Assembly: GCF_900013425.1 (NCBI RefSeq)
Contig: NZ_FBXK01000001.1
Span: forward strand, 222,001-286,000
Direction: 5' to 3'
Source: Sphingobium sp. Z007
GTDB lineage: Bacteria > Pseudomonadota > Alphaproteobacteria > Sphingomonadales > Sphingomonadaceae
DNA: 64,000 bases
This document shows, piece by piece, positions 52,642 to 58,824 of this stretch. A program made the position numbers and the translations under genes. The notes under the pieces were generated by a model. It saw only the letters and a list, made by a program, of their open reading frames with translations, ran no database searches and was not told the DNA's origin. Each line of letters begins with the position of its first letter. Positions within the stretch are counted from its first letter, which is position 1.

Positions 52642-53112
52642 ATGAACATCGGTGAAATCTTCAATCAGAACGGCCGCCTGACGGGCTCGATCGCCACCCG
52701 CACGATCGATCTCCCCCGCATCGGGCTGCGCAAGGTCATGAGCGAGAATGAGAAGGCCCCCGTCTTCGAGATCCTCGCGCTGAATGTCGCGCGTCGCTGG
52801 GTTCAGGTCGGCGCACTGTGGGAGGCCGCCTCGAAGCGTACCGGTGAGGTGTTCCTTGCCGGCAACATCGACGACCCCAGCCTGCCCGAACCGCTGCCGA
52901 TCGCGCTCTTCCAGGCGGATCATGGCGGCTACATGGTCGCGTGGCGGCGCGAGAACATGCGGTCCGACTTCGGCGGAGGCATGGGGACCAGCCGCACCAA
53001 TTATGACGATCGCGGCTCGCGCGATCAGGGCGGCTTCGGCGACAGTACCGCAGGTACTGAAGGCGAACTGACCGGTGCCGGCGCGCCGTTCGGCGAGGAG
53101 GACCCGTTCTGA
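52642..53112 (+). CDS. DUF736-family protein
   Basis: A 156-residue DUF736 protein: IGEIFNQNGRLTGSIATRTI at the start, the core APVFEILALNVARRWVQVGA, then PIALFQADHGGYMVAWRREN and a glycine-rich tail. DUF736 is a small family found mainly on alphaproteobacterial mobile elements; its role is unknown. Start: ATG at 52642, AAAGG upstream. Followed by its own terminator. Confidence 0.82.
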   Translation: MNIGEIFNQNGRLTGSIATRTIDLPRIGLRKVMSENEKAPVFEILALNVARRWVQVGALWEAASKRTGEVFLAGNIDDPSLPEPLPIALFQADHGGYMVAWRRENMRSDFGGGMGTSRTNYDDRGSRDQGGFGDSTAGTEGELTGAGAPFGEEDPF

Positions 53113-53137
53113 TCATCCGTTGATCGGAGCCGGTTCC

Positions 53138-53178
53138 GGGCCGGGGAGGCGTCAGGCTTCCCCGGCCCATTCTTTTTC
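53138..53178 (+). terminator. Intrinsic terminator after DUF736
   Basis: Arms GGGCCGGGGAGG (53138-53149) and CTTCCCCGGCCC (53157-53168) with a seven-base loop and a T-rich tail (ATTCTTTTTC). It lies only about 22 bases before the next ATG (53200). Confidence 0.8.
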
Positions 53179-53199
53179 TCGTCCATGAGGAGACAGTCC

Positions 53200-53481
53200 A
53201 TGTCGCTTTCCTCCTTGCATGACCTCGCCCCGTTCGCAGATCTCTCCGCGCTCTGTGCCGCGATCATGGCCAGTCCCGCCATTGCGGACCTGCTCACGCC
53301 GCAAATCGCCACCACGACCCGCACGCCAGCGATCCCGGTCGGGGTCACCTGCGGCGAGGTCATCGCGGCTATCTACGACCTGCTCGATGGCACACCCTTC
53401 GCGCCGCATGCGGCGCAAATCGTCGATGCCGTCCTGACGCGCTCGATATTCGTCGCGCGCGCTCGGGCGAGCATGCACTGA
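53200..53481 (+). CDS. Stand-alone N-terminal paralogue of the DUF2493 genes
   Basis: A 93-residue protein. It lines up with the first 100 residues of the next gene's product: FADLSALCAAIMASPAIADL against FADLPALIAEMTATPEFRRA, and CGEVIAAIYDLLDGTPFAPH against CAGVIATIFDLLTDTRLDAL. The C-terminal SLOG part is absent, so this is either a deliberate small version or a truncated copy. Start: ATG at 53200, GAGGAGA upstream. It is flanked by terminators on both sides. Confidence 0.7.
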   Translation: MSLSSLHDLAPFADLSALCAAIMASPAIADLLTPQIATTTRTPAIPVGVTCGEVIAAIYDLLDGTPFAPHAAQIVDAVLTRSIFVARARASMH

Positions 53482-53492
53482 TCCGACACCAT

Positions 53493-53534
53493 GGGGGGCG
53501 GACGCCAGCGCGTCTGCGCCCCTTTTTCTTTTTT
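53493..53534 (+). terminator. Intrinsic terminator after the 93-residue gene
   Basis: Arms GGGGGGCGGACGC (53493-53505) and GCGTCTGCGCCCC (53510-53522), CAGC loop, with one G-U pair and one mismatch, then TTTTTCTTTTTT. The next ATG follows at 53555, about 20 bases on. Confidence 0.8.
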
Positions 53535-53554
53535 ACATGAAAGGGAGAAGTCCC

Positions 53555-54565
53555 ATGACCCAAGACCGCTCGCGCAGCATCAGCCGCTTCGCAGACCTTC
53601 CGGCACTGATTGCCGAGATGACGGCAACCCCGGAATTCAGGCGCGCCTTCGGCGATCCCATGCCGCTTTCGATCATCAGCCCTGGCGATGAACCCGGGGA
53701 GCATGACATGCCCGAACCGCTTCACGCGCAGGCCGATTGCGCCGGGGTGATCGCCACCATCTTTGATCTGTTGACCGATACCCGCCTCGACGCGCTCGCG
53801 CCCGAGATCGCATGGGGCATGGTCAACAGCTTCCATTTCGTCGCGGGCAAGCTCGAGCGACAGGAGGACATGCTGGCCGACGAACTGCGCGACATGATCC
53901 GTCGGACGGAGCCTTCGGAGGTATTCAATACCGAACTGGAAGAGAAACAGCTGCTGTGCCAGTCGTTGACCGAACAGCGCGAGGCGGTCGAGTGCATGCG
54001 CGACTATGCCGCCGAGACCTTTCATGCACTATCGGGCCGTCCATGGTCACCCGCACGTGGGTCGCGCGTCTCCAAGGTGGCGACCGCCACGCAGGTGTCG
54101 ATACAGGATTTTCTGCGCGCCCGAGAGCTTGCGACACGCGAGCGGTACCGCCCCCGAGGGCCGATCGTCATCGCCTCGGGCCATGCGGAATGGCACGACT
54201 GGCAACTCCTCTGGGACAGGCTCGATACTATCCTCGAGCGCATCCCGCACATGACGCTGGTAACGACCGCGCAGCGCAAGGGTTTCGATGCGATCGTGGC
54301 CTCATGGGCAGGCAGTCGCGACGTGCAGCTCGTGACCTATTCGTTGACAGGATCAGGGCGCGGTGCACCCTTTGCCCGCAATCGCAAGCTGGTGGACCTG
54401 AAGCCTGTCGAAGCCCTGCTGGGTGAAGGGTCGGGTATTCAGGCCAACCTTTATCAGGCCCTGCGTAAAGCAGACGTCCCGATCCATGCGTTCCGCAAAG
54501 CGGATCAGGCTCCGGTCGAAAAGGTCGCTCCACCGCAACGGGGTCGGCTACGTCGGGCAGCGTAA
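53555..54565 (+). CDS. DUF2493 (SLOG-fold) protein, copy 1
   Basis: A 336-residue protein. The N-terminal helical domain is at 1-140 (FADLPALIAEMTATPEFRRA, IAWGMVNSFHFVAGKLERQE, LCQSLTEQREAVECMRDYAA). The C-terminal Rossmann-like DUF2493/YspA domain follows (GPIVIASGHAEWHDWQLLWD, MTLVTTAQRKGFDAIVASWA, RNRKLVDLKPVEALLGEG). SLOG domains are thought to bind nucleotides or nucleotide-derived signals. Start: AAGGGAGAAGTCCC before the ATG. Paralogue of 54978-55958. Confidence 0.82.
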   Translation: MTQDRSRSISRFADLPALIAEMTATPEFRRAFGDPMPLSIISPGDEPGEHDMPEPLHAQADCAGVIATIFDLLTDTRLDALAPEIAWGMVNSFHFVAGKLERQEDMLADELRDMIRRTEPSEVFNTELEEKQLLCQSLTEQREAVECMRDYAAETFHALSGRPWSPARGSRVSKVATATQVSIQDFLRARELATRERYRPRGPIVIASGHAEWHDWQLLWDRLDTILERIPHMTLVTTAQRKGFDAIVASWAGSRDVQLVTYSLTGSGRGAPFARNRKLVDLKPVEALLGEGSGIQANLYQALRKADVPIHAFRKADQAPVEKVAPPQRGRLRRAA

Positions 54566-54590
54566 CTTCTGCAAACTTCAGTCATCCCGT

Positions 54591-54622
54591 CGGGGGCGGC
54601 GCTGCGCGCTGTCCCCGTTTTT
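54591..54622 (+). terminator. Intrinsic terminator after DUF2493 copy 1
   Basis: Arms CGGGGGCGGCGC (54591-54602) and GCGCTGTCCCCG (54606-54617), two G-U pairs, TGC loop, followed by TTTTT. Confidence 0.78.
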
Positions 54623-54700
54623 ATGCGGGAGATGCTGGTCGCGGCGATGAGGTCAAGGGTTGGCAGTGCTCCCCGCGAGGCGGGCGCCTGGAGGCACCCA

Positions 54701-54737
54701 TTTGCGAATCAGGGGCATCGAGCCCCAGATTCGCAAA
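54701..54737. repeat. Long inverted repeat (hairpin), no T tail
   Basis: TTTGCGAATC (54701-54710) and GATTCGCAAA (54728-54737) enclose GGGGC and GCCCC around an ATCGA loop, with one A/A mismatch: 15 paired bases. No T tract follows. It could be a protein-binding or recombination site. Confidence 0.65.
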
Positions 54738-54810
54738 GCCTCTTCTCTCTCTCAAGAATTCCAATGGTGGCACGGGACCGCGTCGGCCTCAAGGACGACG
54801 GGGCCCCACC

Positions 54811-54872
54811 ATTTTTTTGGGCGGGTCCAGCGGCGCGCTTCCTCTGCGATGAGGGTGGCCGCCCAAAAAAAT
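54811..54872. repeat. 14-base perfect inverted repeat
   Basis: ATTTTTTTGGGCGG (54811-54824) and CCGCCCAAAAAAAT (54859-54872), 34 bases apart. The T run comes before the stem and the A run after, the opposite of a plus-strand terminator. It lies 105 bases before the second DUF2493 gene. Confidence 0.65.
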
Positions 54873-54977
54873 CGTGACCCCCATCGCCGGCTGCGCCGGT
54901 CGCTCCGCGATCCTTGACCCCGCCGCTCGGAGCCCGTGCCCAAGGGGGGACCTCTTTCGTTTCAAAAGGAGGTTCAC

Positions 54978-55958
54978 ATGACGAAGATCAACCGCAGCGT
55001 CCGCCCATTCTCCGACATCGCCGAATTCATCGCGCAGGAGACCGCGCCCACCACCGACGACTTCCACGCCGCCTTCGCCTCCGACCTCGACGGCGTCCGC
55101 ATCGGGCGCGGCGAGGAGGAGATGGCGACCGACATGCCCGATCCGAGGGAAGCACAGCTTGCCGTCGAACTCATTGTCACGACACTCTTTGACGTGCTGC
55201 GGGACACACGGTTGCAGCCCGCCGCCGAACGCCTCGCATGGGGCATCGTCAACAGTTTCCATCACGTCGCCGACCAGTGGCAGGGCCAGGCCGACAAGGC
55301 GATGCGCGATGTTCAGGACCTGCTGCGGCGCGCCGACGGCAGCGAAATCCACGGTGTCGAGCTCGAGCAGGCACGCGATGAACTCGAATATCTCGACGAA
55401 GCCACCGACGCCCTGCGGTGCATGCGGGATCACGCCGCCGACGTCTTCCACACCGAAACCGGGCGGCCGTGGTCCGCGCCCAAAGGATCGCTGGTGTCGA
55501 GCAAGCGCACCGCCTCGGTCATAGCCGCCACCGATTTCCTCGCCGCCCGCCGCCAGCGCCGAACCGACGCGCACAACCCGCAAGGGCCCATCGTGATCTT
55601 CTCCGGCGGGGCGGACTGCTGGTTCGACGACCGCCTCATCTGGGGCAAACTCGACGAAGCGAAATCCCGCAATCCGAAGATGGTGCTGGCCACGACGGCG
55701 CAGGACAAGGGATGCGACGCCATGGCCGCAGCATGGGCAGCCTCCCGAAAGGTGAAGCTCATCACGTTCCGCCTCAGTGCGAAGCTGGGCAAGAGAGCAG
55801 GGTTCGTACGCAACGAGCAGATGGTCGGACTGCGGCCCGTCGAGGCGCTGGTTTGCGAAGGATCAGGTCTGCAATCGCACCTCGCGCGCCTCGTCAGGGA
55901 GAAGCGTATCCCGGCCCGGTTCGTCACGCTCAGCGATCAGGGATGGGAGGCGCAGTGA
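54978..55958 (+). CDS. DUF2493 (SLOG-fold) protein, copy 2
   Basis: A 326-residue paralogue of the preceding DUF2493 protein with the same two-domain plan: FSDIAEFIAQETAPTTDDFH, LAWGIVNSFHHVADQWQGQA, ALRCMRDHAADVFHTETGRP, then GPIVIFSGGADCWFDDRLIW, MVLATTAQDKGCDAMAAAWA and RNEQMVGLRPVEALVCEGSG. The SLOG half is more conserved than the helical half. Excellent site, AAAAGGAGGTTCAC before the ATG at 54978. It has its own terminator. Confidence 0.83.
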   Translation: MTKINRSVRPFSDIAEFIAQETAPTTDDFHAAFASDLDGVRIGRGEEEMATDMPDPREAQLAVELIVTTLFDVLRDTRLQPAAERLAWGIVNSFHHVADQWQGQADKAMRDVQDLLRRADGSEIHGVELEQARDELEYLDEATDALRCMRDHAADVFHTETGRPWSAPKGSLVSSKRTASVIAATDFLAARRQRRTDAHNPQGPIVIFSGGADCWFDDRLIWGKLDEAKSRNPKMVLATTAQDKGCDAMAAAWAASRKVKLITFRLSAKLGKRAGFVRNEQMVGLRPVEALVCEGSGLQSHLARLVREKRIPARFVTLSDQGWEAQ

Positions 55959-55968
55959 GTTATCCCAA

Positions 55969-56010
55969 GAGGATCGGTCCGGTTTACCGGGCCGATCCTC
56001 ATTTCTTTTT
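55969..56010 (+). terminator. Strong intrinsic terminator after DUF2493 copy 2
   Basis: Arms GAGGATCGGTCCGG (55969-55982) and CCGGGCCGATCCTC (55987-56000), TTTA loop, 14 pairs including one G-U, followed by ATTTCTTTTT. Confidence 0.88.
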
Positions 56011-56176
56011 CTCGATCGTCACATTCGCACCCGCTCAGGGACCCGCAAGCGGGTCCGTCGCGGACGCGATGCGGAACCGCCTACCGGTCCCGGCCTCCTG
56101 CGCGCGGCTCCGCCGTGCTCGTCGCAGGGACACCCTTCGGGTGCCGTTTCGGCGGGGATGGTCGTGCCTGCAACGC

Positions 56177-56208
56177 CCAGCCCTCCAACCAGAGGAGAGG
56201 AGGGCTGG
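56177..56208 (+). repeat. 10-base perfect hairpin upstream of the SLOG-like gene
   Basis: CCAGCCCTCC (56177-56186) pairs with GGAGGGCTGG (56199-56208) around AACCAGAGGAGA. It overlaps G/A-rich tract 10 and ends 32 bases before the ATG at 56241, so it could mask or expose the leader. Confidence 0.6.
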
Positions 56209-56217
56209 GGAGGGGTG
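56191..56217 (+). repeat. G/A-rich upstream tract 10
   Basis: AGAGGAGAGGAGGGCTGGGG, then AGGGG, ending 23 bases before the ATG at 56241. Confidence 0.45.
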
Positions 56218-56240
56218 GCTCAGTTGAGGAGATCAAAGCC

Positions 56241-56744
56241 ATGTCCGAACACACCCCCTCCCATGCCGGCGTCTTCGTTTCGGGATCACTTTCGATCGCA
56301 TCGCTTCCCGAACCCGTCATCGAGCGTATCAGTGGCATTCTCGATCGCCGGCTTCCTATCCTGATCGGGGATGCGCGCGGTGCGGACCGTGCCGTCCAAC
56401 GCTTCCTTGCCGATCGAAATATCGATTCCGTCGCGGTCTATTGTTCAGGCGATGGACCTCGCAACAATGTCGGCGCATGGTCCGTGCGAAACATCCCTTC
56501 CCTCGGCAGGAAAGGCACCGCCGCTTTCCATACCCCCAAAGACAAGGCGATGGCGAGGGATGCATCCTGCGGTCTTGTGATCTGGGACGGTCGCAGTCGG
56601 GGAAGCCTTGCCAACATCCATCGACTGGCAGCGCGGCGATGCTTCATTCTTATCTGGCTCACGCCGGAAGAGCGGTTCATCACCCTCCGGTCGGATTCCG
56701 ACAGGAGCGCGTTCCTCGAAGCGCACCCCTGCCGGCATCTTTGA
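56241..56744 (+). CDS. SLOG/DUF2493-like Rossmann protein
   Basis: A 167-residue protein. VFVSGSLSIASLPEPVIERI is followed by ILIGDARGADRAVQRFLADR, the (G)xARGADxxA loop typical of YspA/DUF2493-like SLOG proteins, then a probable ligand face (YCSGDGPRNNVGAWSVRN) and CGLVIWDGRSRGSLANIHRL. Third SLOG-type gene in 3 kb, but without the helical N-terminal domain of the two larger ones. Start after GAGGAGATCAAAGCC. Confidence 0.75.
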   Translation: MSEHTPSHAGVFVSGSLSIASLPEPVIERISGILDRRLPILIGDARGADRAVQRFLADRNIDSVAVYCSGDGPRNNVGAWSVRNIPSLGRKGTAAFHTPKDKAMARDASCGLVIWDGRSRGSLANIHRLAARRCFILIWLTPEERFITLRSDSDRSAFLEAHPCRHL

Positions 56745-56761
56745 CAATCCGTTTCAGTACA

Positions 56762-56998
56762 TCAGGTGGCTGGCGACAGTCCCTTGAGCGCTGTTAACGC
56801 GCTGCCACCACCGACCCGGATCGCGTGCGTCAGAAGCTCGCGGAACTCCCGTTCCGTGAGTTTCTCGACGGGCAGGTCATTCACGATCGCAGCATATTTG
56901 CCGCGCAGGGCGCTGCGGGCACTTTCCAGGTCCTGCGTCAGCTTGCGCTGACGCGCTTCCAGATCGGCAAGCCGATCCCTTTCCGTCATCTTTGGCAT
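56762..56998 (-). CDS. Small coiled-coil protein, 78 residues
   Basis: MPKMTERDRLADLEARQRKL begins an N-terminal coiled coil of about 40 residues, followed by LPVEKLTEREFRELLTHAIR and a glycine-containing end. It resembles the short accessory proteins found near transfer genes (TraC/TraD or MobC-like small proteins), but no assignment is certain. An ATG two codons earlier (57004) is an alternative start. Opposite strand to its neighbours. Confidence 0.55.
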   Translation of the reverse strand: MPKMTERDRLADLEARQRKLTQDLESARSALRGKYAAIVNDLPVEKLTEREFRELLTHAIRVGGGSALTALKGLSPAT

Positions 56999-57182
56999 GT
57001 CCATCGTCCTTCCCCGATGGCCTGCCCGTCGCGCCGCATTCTGCCAGAGTCACTGTGCAAGGCAAGGGGCGATCGACGCTTTTAACGGCACCGGCGACTG
57101 CAATCTGCAGCTCCCTCCTTCCCAAGATCTCATCTTCCCATCGTTCCTCCCGTGCGCAGGCAAGGGAGGCAAGGAGACGGTC

Positions 57183-57554
57183 ATGTCCACCGCCGAACCC
57201 CACCTCGATCGCTTTGTCGAACCCAATGACCCCGATTACCGGGCCGCGCAGATCAGAGGTTTCGCGCTCATCCGCCAGATCGAGGAACAGGTCAGACGGG
57301 CGGATCACTATGCCGGTTGCTACACCGGCTACACCGACCCGGTGACTCACGACCTTGTCATCACCGGCGAATGCGACGCTGATTATGATGAGGCGACGAC
57401 CAAGGCCCATGATCTGGGCTGGATCGCCGCGACCTCAAATGCCTATTTAATCCTCAAGGTACAGGGGCGGACCGACGAGACCGCGCAGATCGTTTACAAC
57501 GCCCATCATAATATTTTCCTCAGCGATCCGGAGCCTCCATGCCCGGGCGAATAG
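57183..57554 (+). CDS. Hypothetical protein, 123 residues
   Basis: An acidic protein with RGFALIRQIEEQVRRADHYA, TGECDADYDEATTKAHDLGW and IAATSNAYLILKVQGRTDET. Start after AGGAGACGGTC. It is followed by its own terminator. No family recognised. Confidence 0.65.
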   Translation: MSTAEPHLDRFVEPNDPDYRAAQIRGFALIRQIEEQVRRADHYAGCYTGYTDPVTHDLVITGECDADYDEATTKAHDLGWIAATSNAYLILKVQGRTDETAQIVYNAHHNIFLSDPEPPCPGE

Positions 57555-57569
57555 TAGCGAATGACTTCC

Positions 57570-57599
57570 GGGGTCGGGCTCGCGTCCGGCCCCTTTTTT
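57570..57599 (+). terminator. Intrinsic terminator
   Basis: Arms GGGGTCGGGC (57570-57579) and GTCCGGCCCC (57584-57593), with two G-U pairs, followed by TTTTTT. Confidence 0.78.
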
Positions 57600-58038
57600 G
57601 CTTGCAGGGAACCCCCACCCATGGCCTTTGTCCCTCGAGCCGCTGCGGCGGTGAACACCAATCTCCAGAAGGAAGGTTGCCCCGCGCCTTCCGGCACGAG
57701 GCTGCGCAGCGCGAGCGCGCTGCGTAAGGCGGGACGCACGGCGCAAGGCCGTTTTGTAATGGACCCTACGCACGGGTGCTGCGGGCGCATTATGCCCTGA
57801 AAACATCGAGATAAGTCTGTATCACATGTCACACGTCGAACCGGTGGGCTGTCGTACGCTGAACACAGGGCTCACACGGGGCCACATATCGTATTGAAAC
57901 GACTTCGGGAATTTCGTGATACGCGTCGTACGCCATTGCGGATCCCAGAATGCTGTGACGCCGGAACCGGCGGGGCGACGCCCGTTGAATCCTGGCCGAA
58001 TTCATGGTCTTTTTTGTCGCGGCAGAAAGGACAGCACC
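57600..58038. other. 439-base non-coding region ahead of the transfer genes; possible oriT
   Basis: No convincing gene. It contains direct repeats GTCGTACGC (57851-57859 and 57925-57933) and the inverted pair GTATCAC (57819-57825) and GTGATAC (57916-57922). A repeat-rich stretch upstream of an RHH gene, TraD and a MobF relaxase is where an origin of transfer could lie; no nic consensus was recognised. Confidence 0.35.
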
Positions 58039-58365
58039 ATGACGGAATTGAACGAGGAGTATATCAGCGACCTCCGCCGGGCGGTGCTCAAGGCCATCTG
58101 CGAAGTGTCGGCGCAAAGGCAACACGCCCCGGAAGCGGGCAAGGGGGACACTCTCTATATCGGGACAGCAGAAGTCTGCCAGATGCTCACGATTTTGCTG
58201 GCCGAGTTTCTGGAGGGCGTCCCTGGTCTCGATACGCCCAGCGAGGTGCGGCGCATGTCAGAGGTTGTAGCCAGGAAGATCAGACTGGGGATCGGCGAAA
58301 TCCGTCGCCACCGCGAGGAGACAGGCGGAACGCCGCCGCCGTCCATCATCATCAGAGGCAACTGA
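58039..58365 (+). CDS. Hypothetical protein, 108 residues, near the transfer genes
   Basis: Helical protein: NEEYISDLRRAVLKAICEVS, TAEVCQMLTILLAEFLEGVP and ARKIRLGIGEIRRHREETGG. Start: AAAGGACAGCACC before the ATG. No family recognised. Confidence 0.65.
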   Translation: MTELNEEYISDLRRAVLKAICEVSAQRQHAPEAGKGDTLYIGTAEVCQMLTILLAEFLEGVPGLDTPSEVRRMSEVVARKIRLGIGEIRRHREETGGTPPPSIIIRGN

Positions 58366-58524
58366 CCGAGTCCGCTCAGCCTGTTTTCCTGTCGGCACAT
58401 ACCCCCAGCGCTAAATCTCTGAATCAATCTGGCGATTGGGCGGCTTGCGCCAATATTGCCATTCCGGTAATATGCACTCGCTTCATGATATTTTCGAAGG
58501 TCTCCGGATAAGGAGACCCTTCGC

Positions 58525-58824
58525 TTGCCCAAGCTTAATTTCCGCCTCGATGAATCGCTGCATGCCGCCTTAATGCGCCGTGCGCTCGGTGCGAACCTGT
58601 CCCTATCGGGGTTCATCCGTCAGCTCCTCGAACAGGCGGTCGATGAGCGCAAACGCTATGTCTTCTCCTCCCAGGATGAGATACTCGCCACGTCGATCCA
58701 GATCCTATCGATTGTCGCAACGTCCGTCGGCCAGCAATCTCCCAGCGCGCTCGAACAGGGCATGGCGCAAGCCCGGCTTATCCTTGCCGAACGCGGACTG
58801 CTTGGCGGGGAGGATATCCCATGA
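58525..58824 (+). CDS. Ribbon-helix-helix accessory protein of the transfer module
   Basis: A 99-residue protein with an N-terminal RHH (LPKLNFRLDESLHAALMRRA, LSLSGFIRQLLEQAVDERKR) and a helical tail. Start TTG at 58525 with AAGGAGA nine bases upstream. It overlaps traD by four bases. RHH proteins in this position usually bind oriT and help the relaxase. Confidence 0.75.
   Translation: MPKLNFRLDESLHAALMRRALGANLSLSGFIRQLLEQAVDERKRYVFSSQDEILATSIQILSIVATSVGQQSPSALEQGMAQARLILAERGLLGGEDIP

Noticed and set aside
54811..54872. T7/A7 inverted repeat as a transcription terminator
   Set aside because: The T run precedes the stem on the plus strand and the spacer is 34 bases; polarity is wrong for an intrinsic terminator.
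12706..56217. G/A-rich tracts as ordinary ribosome binding sites
   Set aside because: They lie 22-97 bases from the start codons, and most of those genes have a separate, correctly spaced ribosome site.
57561..57800. 79-codon plus-strand frame after the 57570 terminator
   Set aside because: Starts inside the terminator stem, weak ribosome site, low-complexity product; left as non-coding.
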